DNA of 64,000 bases, from NCBI RefSeq assembly GCF_014288115.1, contig NZ_JACOOK010000003.1:248001-312000 (forward strand). The letters are read 5' to 3'. Position numbers and translations under genes: made by a program. The first letter of the stretch is position 1; each line of letters starts with the position of its first letter. Below, piece after piece: positions 16,787 through 28,630 of the stretch. This stretch comes from Alistipes_A hominis (GTDB taxonomy: Bacteria > Bacteroidota > Bacteroidia > Bacteroidales > Rikenellaceae). Under the pieces are notes generated by a model. The model ran no database searches. It saw nothing but the letters and a program-made list of their open reading frames with translations, and was not told where the DNA came from.

Positions 16787-17299
16787 TTATTTCATCATTT
16801 TGTCGAGCGTCTTTTTCAGCGAAGTGATGTCGCGCTGGAACGAGATGATGTCTTGCTCGTGTTCCAGTTCGTCTTCGAGGATTTCGACGGCCATTTTGGC
16901 GGTTGTATAGTCGATCCCGCTCGTAAAGTCGGCGATGTCCTGGTAGCGCTTGATTGCACAGCGTTCGCCGCGCAGATTCTGTTCGAGAACGGTTTCGATG
17001 TACGGGTCGGTCGGCGCTTCGTATTTGCACCGGGCCATTTTCATCCATTGGTCGGGGCTGAGCACGGGCGTGCCGCCGAGCTGGATGATCCGATCGATCA
17101 GTTTGACGGCGTGCGACAGTTCTTCGTCGGCATGCTTGAGCATTTCCGATTCGATTTCGCTGCGCATCGGGCCTTCCGTGACGCGCGCGCCTACCCAATA
17201 TTGGTAGTAGGCCAGCCACTCTTCGCACAGGGCGGCGTTAAGCATTTCGATCAGTTTCTGAACATCGAGGTTTAGCACCTCTGCACTTACCTGTTTCAT
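16787..17299 (-). CDS. Ferritin-like DPS-like (DPSL/thioferritin-type) protein
   Basis: 170 aa four-helix diiron protein. Metal ligands can be placed in each helix: EEWLAYYQYW (helix A), HADEELSHA (helix B, ExxH), LRGERCAIKRY (helix C) and DELEHEQD (helix D, ExxH). Two cysteines lie next to the ligand positions (C25 in ALCEEW and one in GERCAIK). This pairing is the hallmark of the DPS-like 'thioferritins' described in Bacteroides, which protect DNA and cells by storing iron and consuming peroxide. Not an encapsulin cargo by context. It precedes mqnC on the map but is a separate gene 132 bp away. Confidence 0.85.
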   Translation of the reverse strand: MKQVSAEVLNLDVQKLIEMLNAALCEEWLAYYQYWVGARVTEGPMRSEIESEMLKHADEELSHAVKLIDRIIQLGGTPVLSPDQWMKMARCKYEAPTDPYIETVLEQNLRGERCAIKRYQDIADFTSGIDYTTAKMAVEILEDELEHEQDIISFQRDITSLKKTLDKMMK

Positions 17300-17431
17300 C
17301 GTTTTGCGTTTTAATGATTAATGACGGTTTGGAAACGGTTCGTGCAAATATTGTGCTAAATCGCGGCGGGATTGTCGGAATGTTTCGGAAAAGTCCCGTG
17401 TACAGAATAACTTGGCCCGTTCCGGGTGTTC

Positions 17432-18532
17432 CTATGCGGACGGTTCGTCCCGGAATTCGTATAACTGGTTGCGCAGGCGCGGCACGAAGCCCGCCTCTCG
17501 GATCGCCTGCCGGATACCCTGCGCGTCGAAACGATTGTGCGCGCCGGCCGACGAGACGACGTTTTCTTCGATCATGATCGATCCCATATCGTTGGCGCCG
17601 CCGTGCAGCGCCATTTGCGCGGTCGCTTTGCCAACCGTCAGCCACGAAGCCTGTATATTGCGGATGTTGTGCAGGACGATGCGGCTGATCGCGATGATCC
17701 GTAGGTATTCGAGCGGAACGAACCGGGCGCTTACGCCCTCGCGTTCGAGCTGCGTTCCGCTCGCGCGGAAGATCCACGGGATGAAGGCGATGAATCCGTA
17801 GTTTCCGGCCGGACATTCGGCCTGCAGGTCGCGGATTCGGATCAGGTGTTCGATGCGTTGCCGCGGCGTTTCTACGTGCCCGTACATCATCGTCGCCGAG
17901 GTCGCCAGGCCGAGGCGGTGCGCGGTGCGCATGACGTCGAGCCATTGGTCGGCGTTCGGTTTGCCGGGCGAGATAGTCCGCCGCACCCCGTTGTCGAGGA
18001 TTTCGGCTCCGGCTCCGGGCAGCGAGTCGAGTCCCGCGTCGACCAGCCGTCGCAGCGTCGTTTCCGTGTCCAGCCCGCTGATCCGGGCGATGTGGAATAC
18101 TTCGGGCGCGCCGAGCGCATGCAGTCGGATCTGCGGATAGCGCGTTTTCAGCTCCCGGAACAGGTTTTCGTAAAAATCGATCCCCAGTTTCGGGTGCAGG
18201 CCGCCCTGCAACAACAGTTGGTCGCCGCCCAGCGCGAGGGTTTCCTCGATTTTTTGGGCATACTGTTCGATCGTGGTGACGTAGGCCCGTTCGGTCTGGT
18301 GCGGCTTGCAGTGAAAATTGCAGAATTTACAACCCGAAATGCAGACGTTCGTGATGTTGACATTGCGGTCGATTTGCCACGTTACCACGTCGCCCGGAAC
18401 CTGCTTTTGGCGCAGTTCCCATGCGAGTAACGTCAACTCGCCGGTCGGGGCGGTGTCGTACAGCCGCATCGCCTCGCCGGCGGTCAGCGGTTCGAGGGCG
18501 AGCGCCTTGCGGTATATTTTTTCGTTGTCCAT
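17432..18532 (-). CDS. mqnC: Cyclic dehypoxanthinyl futalosine synthase (radical SAM)
   Basis: 366 aa radical SAM enzyme cyclising dehypoxanthinyl futalosine in the futalosine route to menaquinone. The cluster-binding CxxxCxxC is C64-C68-C71 (CISGCKFC), followed by LLQGGLHP and SLPGAGAEILD. The C-terminal GANDMGSIMIEENVVSSAG stretch is diagnostic for MqnC against its paralogue MqnE. The other mqn genes are not in the window. It lies just downstream of a ferredoxin gene on the same strand but is separated from it by a terminator. Confidence 0.95.
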   Translation of the reverse strand: MDNEKIYRKALALEPLTAGEAMRLYDTAPTGELTLLAWELRQKQVPGDVVTWQIDRNVNITNVCISGCKFCNFHCKPHQTERAYVTTIEQYAQKIEETLALGGDQLLLQGGLHPKLGIDFYENLFRELKTRYPQIRLHALGAPEVFHIARISGLDTETTLRRLVDAGLDSLPGAGAEILDNGVRRTISPGKPNADQWLDVMRTAHRLGLATSATMMYGHVETPRQRIEHLIRIRDLQAECPAGNYGFIAFIPWIFRASGTQLEREGVSARFVPLEYLRIIAISRIVLHNIRNIQASWLTVGKATAQMALHGGANDMGSIMIEENVVSSAGAHNRFDAQGIRQAIREAGFVPRLRNQLYEFRDEPSA

Positions 18533-18549
18533 CGTTTTTTAAATAGGAA

Positions 18550-18576
18550 AACCGCTTCTCCGAAGAGAAAGCGGTT
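18550..18576 (-). terminator. Terminator between ferredoxin and mqnC
   Basis: AACCGCTTtCTC pairs with GAGAAGCGGTT around a TTCG tetraloop on the minus strand, followed by a T-rich stretch. Confidence 0.75.
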
Positions 18577-18602
18577 CTATTTTCCCACGTTGCGTGGCCG
18601 TA

Positions 18603-18773
18603 TTATTCCAGCGAAATGGATTCGGTCGGGCAAACATCGGCGCAGGTACCGCACTCGGTGCAGGACTCGGGATCGATTACATAGACATCCCCTGCGGAGA
18701 TAGCTCCCACCGGGCATTCGTCGATGCAGGTACCGCAAGCGGTGCATGTGTCTTTACTGATTTTGTAAGCCAT
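18603..18773 (-). CDS. 2x[4Fe-4S] bacterial ferredoxin
   Basis: 56 aa small electron carrier. Two CxxCxxCxxxCP motifs: CTACGTCIDECP (residues about 10-21) and CTECGTCADVCP (about 38-49), each ligating a [4Fe-4S] cluster. Length and spacing are those of clostridial-type ferredoxins that serve pyruvate:ferredoxin oxidoreductase, hydrogenase and Rnf. Located 5' of mqnC on the same strand but with its own promoter (18803-18810) and terminator, so expressed as a monocistronic unit. Confidence 0.95.
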   Translation of the reverse strand: MAYKISKDTCTACGTCIDECPVGAISAGDVYVIDPESCTECGTCADVCPTESISLE

Positions 18774-18802
18774 TTTCTGTTTGTTTTAAGAGTTCCACGA
18801 CG

Positions 18803-18810
18803 CAAATGTA
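18803..18810 (-). promoter_or_regulatory. -7 promoter box for the ferredoxin gene
   Basis: TACATTTG on the minus strand, 30 bp before the ATG. Confidence 0.6.
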
Positions 18811-18858
18811 TAATTATTCTATATACGAGTCAAGTTAACAACGAATAAATTTGGCGGA

Positions 18859-20040
18859 TTATTGCAGAAACTCCAGGGCGAATACGGCCATCGTGACCAC
18901 GCCGTAATCCAGCGCTTGTTCGTCCGGGTTGAACGTAGCGGTGTGCAACGCGCCGCCGCATTCGCCGTTTTTACGCGCGGTGCCGAGCCTGAAAAAGAGG
19001 CTGGGGTAGCGTTCCGTGTAGGTGCCGAAATCTTCGGCGGTCATCCGCAGGTCGAGCTCTTCGACGTGCTCCTTGCCCCAGAGTTTGGCAGCGATGCTGC
19101 GGGCGCGGACGGTCAGCGCCGGATCGTTGACCACGCACGGATATCCTTCCGGGATTTTCACTTCGGCCGTAACGCAATGGGCCGCGGCGACTCCGGCGGC
19201 GATCTCGTGAATGCGCCGTTTAGCCTGCGCGCGCCACCGTTCGTCCATCGTGCGCAGCGTCCCGGCGACTTGTACGACCGGCGGAATGACGTTGGTCGCT
19301 CCGTTGGCGATGACCCGCCCGATCGACAGCACGGTCGGGATCGTGGCGTTGTTGTTGCGGCTGACCACCTGTTGCAGCGACGTGATCAGCGCGGCGGCGG
19401 CTACGACCGGATCGGTCATCGTGTGCGGCAGGGCGCCGTGGCCGCCGGTGCCGTGTACTTCTATCCACAATTCGTCGCTCGAAGCCATGTACTTTCCGCT
19501 GCGGAAACCGAGGTTTCCCACTGCCATTTCCGGGGCGACGTGCTCCCCGACGAATGCGACCACCCGGTAATCGCGGAACGGGTCTTCTGCCATGACCATC
19601 GACGCGCCTCCGGGGCAAACCTCTTCGCCGGGCTGGAACAGCCCGAACACGGTTCCGGCGATCTCCGATTTGTGCCGGTTCAGCACGAGCAGCGCGCCGA
19701 GCAGGCAGGCGGTGTGCATGTCGTGCCCGCAGGCGTGCATCACTCCGTCGTGCCGGGAGGCGCATTCGAGTCCGGTTTCCTCCCAGATCGGCAGCGCGTC
19801 CGTGTCGGCCCTGAGCACCACGCAGCGTTGCAGGTCGCCGTGCCCTTCGATGCGCGCCAGGATACCCGTTCCGGCGATCCTGCGGAACAGGATTCCCGCT
19901 TCGGTAAGCTGTGCGGCGATGTAATCCGCCGTTTCGTGCTCTTCGAACGACAGCTCCGGCCGGGAGTGGATCGTCCTGCGGACGGTCAATACCTGTTCGG
20001 AAACGGCCTTCGCGTGTTTTTTAATCGATTCGTAGTCCAT
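18859..20040 (-). CDS. M20 family amidohydrolase (N-acyl-amino-acid hydrolase type)
   Basis: 393 aa. Metallo-amidohydrolase of the hippurate/IAA-amino-acid hydrolase branch: RTIHSRPELSFEE, LRADTDALPI, the metal/catalytic MHACGHDMH, GLFQPGEEVCPGGA with the general-base Glu, EVHGTGGHGALPH, and the C-terminal MTAEDFG with metal ligands. No signal peptide, so cytosolic. It starts 13 bp after metF and is probably the last gene of the glutamine cyclotransferase-metH-metF run. Likely removes acyl groups from amino acids or related compounds; substrate unknown. Confidence 0.92.
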   Translation of the reverse strand: MDYESIKKHAKAVSEQVLTVRRTIHSRPELSFEEHETADYIAAQLTEAGILFRRIAGTGILARIEGHGDLQRCVVLRADTDALPIWEETGLECASRHDGVMHACGHDMHTACLLGALLVLNRHKSEIAGTVFGLFQPGEEVCPGGASMVMAEDPFRDYRVVAFVGEHVAPEMAVGNLGFRSGKYMASSDELWIEVHGTGGHGALPHTMTDPVVAAAALITSLQQVVSRNNNATIPTVLSIGRVIANGATNVIPPVVQVAGTLRTMDERWRAQAKRRIHEIAAGVAAAHCVTAEVKIPEGYPCVVNDPALTVRARSIAAKLWGKEHVEELDLRMTAEDFGTYTERYPSLFFRLGTARKNGECGGALHTATFNPDEQALDYGVVTMAVFALEFLQ

Positions 20041-20053
20041 AGGTTCTCGGTTT

Positions 20054-21016
20054 TTAGAATAACGCGCGGGCGATCTTGACCATGTTGTCGGTCTTTCCCA
20101 TCGTGTAAAAATGCAGGACGGGAATTCCGGCCGCGATCAGCTCGCGTCCCTGTGCAATGGCCCATTCGACGCCCGCTTCGCGCACTTCGGCGTTGTTGTT
20201 ACACCGCTTCACCGTTTCGACCAACGCTTCGGGCAGGTCGACATGGAAAATCTGAGGCAGCATCGTGAGCTGGGCTTTCGTCGAGAACGGCTTGATGCCC
20301 GGAACGATCGGCACGTCGATTCCGGCCGCGCGGCAGTCGTCGATGAACGACAGGATTTTCGCGCTGTCGAAACTCATCTGCGTGATGATGTACGCGGCGC
20401 CGGCGTCTACTTTCTCTTTCAGCCGGCGCAGGTCTTCGGCTTTGTTCGGGGCTTCGGCGTGTTTCTCGGGGTAACCGGCCACGCCGATGCAGAAATTCGT
20501 GTTGTGGCACTGTTCGACCTCGCCGTCGATGAAAACGCCTCGGTTCATCCGTTCGATCTGCTCGACCAGCTCCGACGCGTGCAGGTGTCCGTCCGGGTGG
20601 TTGCGGAACGTGTGTTCTCCTTTCAGATTGTCTCCGCGGAGCGCCAGCACGTTTTGTATTCCCAGGAAGTCCAGGTCGATCAGGGCGTCTTCGATGTCGT
20701 AGCGCGACTGGCCGCCGCAGATCAGGTGCGGGATGACGGTCAGGCCGTACCGCTGCATGATGGCCGCCGAAATGCCGACCGTCCCCGGCCGCCGGCGTAC
20801 CGTGTGCCGTTCGAGCAGACCGTTTTCTTTTTCGACGTATTTGACGTCCTCGCGGTGGTAGGTGACGCTACAGAAGATCGGGGAGAATTCCATAAGCGGG
20901 TCGATCGCTTCGAACGTGCGCTGTGTTCCGTCGCCTTTGAGCGGCGGCAGCAGTTCGAACGAGAAACGGGGTTTGCCTTCCGCGCCGGCTTTTCGTATGA
21001 TGTCGGTAATGTGCAT
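20054..21016 (-). CDS. metF: 5,10-methylenetetrahydrofolate reductase
   Basis: 320 aa FAD TIM-barrel enzyme making 5-methyl-THF for methionine synthase. Visible: FSFELLPPLKGDG with the catalytic Glu region, ILALRGDNLKG-type loop (VLALRGDN), IGVAGYPEKH, GAAYIITQMSFD and VPIVPGIKPF. Directly downstream of metH (28-bp gap) on the same strand, so the donor of the methyl group is co-expressed with the enzyme that uses it. Confidence 0.96.
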   Translation of the reverse strand: MHITDIIRKAGAEGKPRFSFELLPPLKGDGTQRTFEAIDPLMEFSPIFCSVTYHREDVKYVEKENGLLERHTVRRRPGTVGISAAIMQRYGLTVIPHLICGGQSRYDIEDALIDLDFLGIQNVLALRGDNLKGEHTFRNHPDGHLHASELVEQIERMNRGVFIDGEVEQCHNTNFCIGVAGYPEKHAEAPNKAEDLRRLKEKVDAGAAYIITQMSFDSAKILSFIDDCRAAGIDVPIVPGIKPFSTKAQLTMLPQIFHVDLPEALVETVKRCNNNAEVREAGVEWAIAQGRELIAAGIPVLHFYTMGKTDNMVKIARALF

Positions 21017-21044
21017 GAAATAGGTTTTTAATTTCGCTATGGCG

Positions 21045-24704
<3,660 letters not shown>

Positions 24705-24725
24705 ACGTAAATTGTGGAGTCGGCC

Positions 24726-25823
24726 CTACTTCGGATGGACCGAAATTTCGAATAGTTTGTTCCAGTTTTTGCCGGTGACGAAAATCCGGCCCGTTCTGGC
24801 GTCGTAGGCGATGCCATTCAGCACGTCGGTCGCCGGCGTGACGTCCGCTTCGGAGAGCAGTCCGCTCATGTCGATCGCTCCGGTCACCGCGCCGGTCTGC
24901 GGGTCGATCCGGATGATGGTGTCGGTCATGTAGACGTTGGCCCAGATTTCGCCTTTGATCCACTCCATCTCGTTGACGTAGGCTACCTTGCTCTGGTCGG
25001 TATAGACTTCGATCGTGCGTATCCGCCGGAAAGTTTCCGGGTCGAGGACATAAATTTTTTCGCTGCCGTCGCTCATATACAGGTGCTTCCCGTCGGTGGT
25101 CAGTCCCCAGCCTTCGCCGCTGTAATCGAATTCGCCGACTTTGTCGAACGTTTCCAGATCGTAGACGAACGCCTTGTTGTTTTGCCAGGTCAGTTGGTAC
25201 AGCTTGCCGTCCAGCAGCGCGAGGCCTTCGCCGAACAGGTTGTCGTCCAGTTTTTTGGTGACGACCGGCCTGCCGGTGGCGAGTTCGACCCTGCGTACCG
25301 ACGAACGTCCCTCGAGGCCGGTGCTTTCGTACAGCGAGCCGTTGTGCCACAGCAGGCCCTGCGTATACGAGTCGGCGTTGTGCGGATATTGCCTGAGCAC
25401 CTTGTGTCCGTACAGTATGGGCGCTTTTGCGGCCAGGATGGTAAATTCGCCGGTGCGGCTGTCGCTGTCGCCGTCGCGGTAGGCGGTGATTCGGTAAACG
25501 ATCCGTCCGGTGGGGTGTTTCCCGTCGGTGGCATACACGTAACCCGCCGTGTCGAGCGCCGTCACGCGGCTGCCGCCGATCGACAAAACGACGCTATCGA
25601 CTTCCGCGCCGAGTTCCGCTACGATCCGCTGCGATTCCCCCTGCGTGACGTAGGTGCCGTACAGCGGCGATACGCTGCGTATCAGGCCGGCTTTTTTCTT
25701 TTCCGTCTGTTCCCGTTTCTTTTCAGAAACGCCGTCGGCTTTCGCTCCTCCGGTTCCTACGCATGCGCTTAACAGGCAAAACAGCAGTACGACCAGCGGC
25801 GATATGTTTTTCCGGATGTCCAT
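24726..25823 (-). CDS. Glutaminyl-peptide cyclotransferase-like lipoprotein (bacterial/plant type propeller)
   Basis: 365 aa. Lipobox LLSAC gives a lipidated Cys at about residue 21. After a linker and Ig-like region (about 40-130), a 5-bladed propeller of the glutamine cyclotransferase family (PF05096 type) follows: YPHNADSYTQGLLW, YESTGLEGRSSVR, LFGEGLAL, LTWQNNKAFVYD, EGWGLTTDG, VNEMEWIKGEIWANV, VLNGIAYDARTGRIFVTGK. The enzyme cyclises N-terminal Gln to pyroglutamate on secreted peptides. Many Bacteroidota lipoproteins expose N-terminal Gln/pyroGlu after signal cleavage, so an envelope maturation role is plausible. First gene of the run continuing into metH. Confidence 0.9.
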   Translation of the reverse strand: MDIRKNISPLVVLLFCLLSACVGTGGAKADGVSEKKREQTEKKKAGLIRSVSPLYGTYVTQGESQRIVAELGAEVDSVVLSIGGSRVTALDTAGYVYATDGKHPTGRIVYRITAYRDGDSDSRTGEFTILAAKAPILYGHKVLRQYPHNADSYTQGLLWHNGSLYESTGLEGRSSVRRVELATGRPVVTKKLDDNLFGEGLALLDGKLYQLTWQNNKAFVYDLETFDKVGEFDYSGEGWGLTTDGKHLYMSDGSEKIYVLDPETFRRIRTIEVYTDQSKVAYVNEMEWIKGEIWANVYMTDTIIRIDPQTGAVTGAIDMSGLLSEADVTPATDVLNGIAYDARTGRIFVTGKNWNKLFEISVHPK

Positions 25824-25844
25824 AAATTATGAATTCACAGGTTA

Positions 25845-25852
25845 CAAAGGTA
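25845..25852 (-). promoter_or_regulatory. -7 box for the cyclotransferase-metH-metF run
   Basis: TACCTTTG on the minus strand, 22 bp before the ATG. It lies back to back with the serS -7 box 11 bp away. Confidence 0.6.
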
Positions 25853-25863
25853 CGAAAAAATAG

Positions 25864-25871
25864 TATCTTTG
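25864..25871 (+). promoter_or_regulatory. -7 promoter box for serS
   Basis: TATCTTTG on the plus strand, giving a leader of about 60 nt before the serS ATG. Confidence 0.6.
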
Positions 25872-25936
25872 CCTCACTGATATTACGTAAAAACGAACGA
25901 AAGCAGTATACAAAAATTTAAAAAGATCGAAACCAA

Positions 25937-27205
25937 ATGCTGACACTTAAGCAAATCAGGGAAGACAAGGCGTTTACGCTGGAACGTTTGGCCGTCAAGG
26001 GGGTGGATGCCACAGAGGCCGTCGAGAAGATCGAAGCGCTGGACGATGAACGTAAATCGATTCAGGCTCAATTGGATGCATGCCTGGCGCAGCAAAATGC
26101 CATCGCCAAGGAAGTGGGTATGCTGTTCAAACAGGGCAAAAAGGAGGAGGCCGAAGCCGCTAAGGCGAAAACGGTTCAGTTGAAGGAACGCTCGCGGAGC
26201 ATGGAGGAGCGGTTGCGGGCCGTAGGCGAAGAGCTGAACGCCGTGATCGTGACGTTGCCGAATTTCCCGAACAAGGACGTGCCGCGCGGCAAGACGGCGG
26301 CCGATAACGTGGTGGTGCGTATGGGCGGGACGAATCCCGCGCTTCCGGAAGGAGCGTTGCCGCACTGGGAATTGGCCCGCAAATACGACCTGATCGATTT
26401 CGAACTGGGTGTCAAGCTGACCGGGGCCGGTTTTCCCGTTTATAAAGGCAAGGGCGCTGCGCTGCAGCGCGCGTTGATCGCGTTTTTCCTCGACTGCAAT
26501 ACGGCTGCCGGTTATACCGAGATCATGCCGCCGCTGATGGTCAACGAGGCGTCGGGCTTCGGTACCGGGCAGTTGCCCGACAAAGAGGGGCAGATGTACC
26601 ATGTGACGCTCGACAATTACTACCTGATCCCGACGGCCGAAGTGCCCGTGACGAACATCTACCGCGACGTAATTCTCGACGAATCCGATTTTCCGATCAA
26701 GATGACCGCTTATACGCCCTGTTTCCGCCGGGAAGCGGGCTCCTACGGCAAGGATGTGCGCGGATTGAACCGGCTGCACCAGTTCGATAAGGTGGAGATC
26801 GTCCAACTGGCGCATCCCGACCGCTCTTACGAGGCGCTGGACGGGATGATCGCGCATGTGGAAAGCATTGTCCAAAAACTGGAACTGCCGTACCGGATTC
26901 TGCGACTTTGCGGCGGCGACATGAGTTTCACGTCGGCGATTACGTATGATTTCGAAGTTTATTCGGCGGCGCAGGGACGTTGGCTCGAGGTGTCGTCCGT
27001 ATCGAATTTCGAGTCGTTCCAGGCAAACCGGTTGAAGCTGCGCTACCGCGATGCTCATAAGAAAACGCAGTTGGCCCATACGCTGAACGGCAGTTCGCTG
27101 GCTCTGCCGCGTATCCTGGCGGCGTTGCTGGAGAACAACCAGACTCCGGAGAATATTCGTATCCCGGCGGCGTTGGCCCAATACACGCGTTTCGACCGGA
27201 TCTGA
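25937..27205 (+). CDS. serS: Seryl-tRNA synthetase
   Basis: 422 aa class II synthetase. An N-terminal antiparallel coiled-coil arm (about 25-110) contacts tRNA-Ser. Catalytic domain: motif 2 TPCFRREAGSYGKDVRG, LHQFDKVEI, FEVYSAAQGRWLEVSSVSNFESFQANRLK, and motif 3 TLNGSSLALPRILAALLEN with the ATP Arg. Length typical. Monocistronic: its own promoter upstream and a strong terminator 16 bp after the stop codon. Confidence 0.98.
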   Translation: MLTLKQIREDKAFTLERLAVKGVDATEAVEKIEALDDERKSIQAQLDACLAQQNAIAKEVGMLFKQGKKEEAEAAKAKTVQLKERSRSMEERLRAVGEELNAVIVTLPNFPNKDVPRGKTAADNVVVRMGGTNPALPEGALPHWELARKYDLIDFELGVKLTGAGFPVYKGKGAALQRALIAFFLDCNTAAGYTEIMPPLMVNEASGFGTGQLPDKEGQMYHVTLDNYYLIPTAEVPVTNIYRDVILDESDFPIKMTAYTPCFRREAGSYGKDVRGLNRLHQFDKVEIVQLAHPDRSYEALDGMIAHVESIVQKLELPYRILRLCGGDMSFTSAITYDFEVYSAAQGRWLEVSSVSNFESFQANRLKLRYRDAHKKTQLAHTLNGSSLALPRILAALLENNQTPENIRIPAALAQYTRFDRI

Positions 27206-27220
27206 CGACCGGGTTTTAAA

Positions 27221-27260
27221 AACGTACGGCAGGCCTCGCGGGGCTGCCGTACGTTTTTTT
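27221..27260 (+). terminator. Terminator after serS
   Basis: 12-bp stem (AACGTACGGCAG / CTGCCGTACGTT) with T7 on the plus strand. Confidence 0.9.
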
Positions 27261-27392
27261 ATGGATATCCGACGTTCCTGTCGCGGCGGGCGGAACAAAC
27301 TCCGGTATGCGCCGTGGGCGTGCCGGAGTGAGTGCCGGTTTCGGAAGCGCGGGAACGGTTTTCTGCTTCCGGCGTTTCCGGCCGGGGCCGAA

Positions 27393-27737
27393 TTACCGCA
27401 CCGGAGTGTAGTCGATCGTCGATTCTTCGTCGGTCGCTTCCAGCTTGAAAATCACGGGACGCAGTCCGTCGTTGCAACTGCAGATCGCCATTCCCGGTTT
27501 CCGGATCCAGTCGCCGTAATAGAAAAGACCGTTTCCCGCTCCGTGGGCCAGGGCGAACGCGTATTGGTAGATCGCTTTCCACGCTTCGTCGCAGAATCCT
27601 TCGGGGCGGGCGTAATCCGCATAAAACGTTTGTCCCTGTTTCAGCATCGGGCATGCGGTCAGTCCTTCGGCCCCGTACTCTTTGGCCAGTTCTTCGTCCA
27701 GGGTGGTTTTCAGCACCGTTATTTTCACTTTTTTCAT
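27393..27737 (-). CDS. TIGR04076 family protein
   Basis: 114 aa. Begins MKKVKITVLKTT and has the family's cysteine pattern: LTACPMLKQGQTF, ARPEGFCDEAWKAIYQY, and CSCNDGLRPVIFKLE. The latter two carry Cys residues that could bind metal. Small cytosolic protein widespread in anaerobes; function not established. Convergent with serS, not obviously in an operon. Confidence 0.8.
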   Translation of the reverse strand: MKKVKITVLKTTLDEELAKEYGAEGLTACPMLKQGQTFYADYARPEGFCDEAWKAIYQYAFALAHGAGNGLFYYGDWIRKPGMAICSCNDGLRPVIFKLEATDEESTIDYTPVR

Positions 27738-27871
27738 ATCGGATCTGTTTTTGCCCTGCGTCGGGTAAGATCGTCTGTGCCGGCGGGGGCAGGATGCGGT
27801 TTCTTAAAAATAACGAATTTTGGGAAATTCTTTTTCAGGCTCCTTTGCAAACGGGTTGTTCCGGGAAGCGG

Positions 27872-28504
27872 TTATTTTTTGTCCTTTTTTTTGAACAGAT
27901 AGGTCTTCGATTCGCTGTGGTCGAACAGCCGCTGGATGTTCCTGCGGTGGGTATACAGCAGCAACACCGCGATGACGCAACTGAATACGATCAGCGATAC
28001 CGACCGTTCGCCGAATATGCCGATTACGAAGATCGGGAACGCGATCCCGGCGCTGATCGAACCGAGCGATACGTAGTGGGTGGTTACGAAGACGATCCCG
28101 AAAATCAGCAGGCACAACAACACGGCCGACGGATAGACGGCCAGCACCGCTCCCGCCAGCGTGGCGACGCCCTTGCCGCCGCGAAACCCGGCGAACAGCG
28201 GCAGGATATGCCCGATCACGGCTGCCGCCACCAGCGCGATCTTCAGGTCGAACATCGCGTCGCTGCCGTTTTCGTAAGCGGTCAGGTGCGACAGCATCAC
28301 CGCGACGAATCCTTTCAGCATGTCGATCCCGAAGACAGGAAGCGCCGCCCGCAGCCCCAGCACGCGCAGCGTGTTGGTCGCTCCGGCGTTATGGCTGCCG
28401 TGTTCGCGGACATCGATGCCGTAAAAGCGGCGGCCGATCCATACGGCGCTCGGAATGGATCCCAGCAGATAAGCAATGACGATTAAGGTTATATTGAGTA
28501 CCAT
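27872..28504 (-). CDS. plsY: Glycerol-3-phosphate acyltransferase PlsY
   Basis: 210 aa integral membrane enzyme using acyl-phosphate to acylate sn-glycerol-3-phosphate, the first step of phospholipid synthesis. Family motifs: YLLGSIPSAVWIGR (first), HGSHNAGATNTLRVLG (second), and the FRGGKGVAT third motif, spread over about five transmembrane helices. The C-terminal tail is basic (FKKKDKK). A -7 box lies 20 bp upstream of the ATG, divergent from the YitT-like gene. Confidence 0.96.
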   Translation of the reverse strand: MVLNITLIVIAYLLGSIPSAVWIGRRFYGIDVREHGSHNAGATNTLRVLGLRAALPVFGIDMLKGFVAVMLSHLTAYENGSDAMFDLKIALVAAAVIGHILPLFAGFRGGKGVATLAGAVLAVYPSAVLLCLLIFGIVFVTTHYVSLGSISAGIAFPIFVIGIFGERSVSLIVFSCVIAVLLLYTHRRNIQRLFDHSESKTYLFKKKDKK

Positions 28505-28523
28505 GATTTTTCGCGTTAAGCCG

Positions 28524-28531
28524 CAAAATTA
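28524..28531 (-). promoter_or_regulatory. -7 promoter box for plsY
   Basis: TAATTTTG on the minus strand, 20 bp before the start codon. Confidence 0.5.
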
Positions 28532-28562
28532 GGCAAATAAAACGCATAAACGAAATCCGGAG

Positions 28563-28592
28563 TTTGGTTTTTAACAGAATTGATTACTTTTG
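28563..28592 (+). promoter_or_regulatory. Promoter (-33 TTTG and -7 TACTTTTG) for the YitT-like gene
   Basis: TTTG at 28563-28566 and TACTTTTG at 28585-28592, spacer 18 bp, a good Bacteroidota promoter. It excludes a start at 28580. Confidence 0.65.
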
Positions 28593-28630
28593 TTATTTAT
28601 TGGAACGAAAATAGAAAAAGGAGGAATGTT

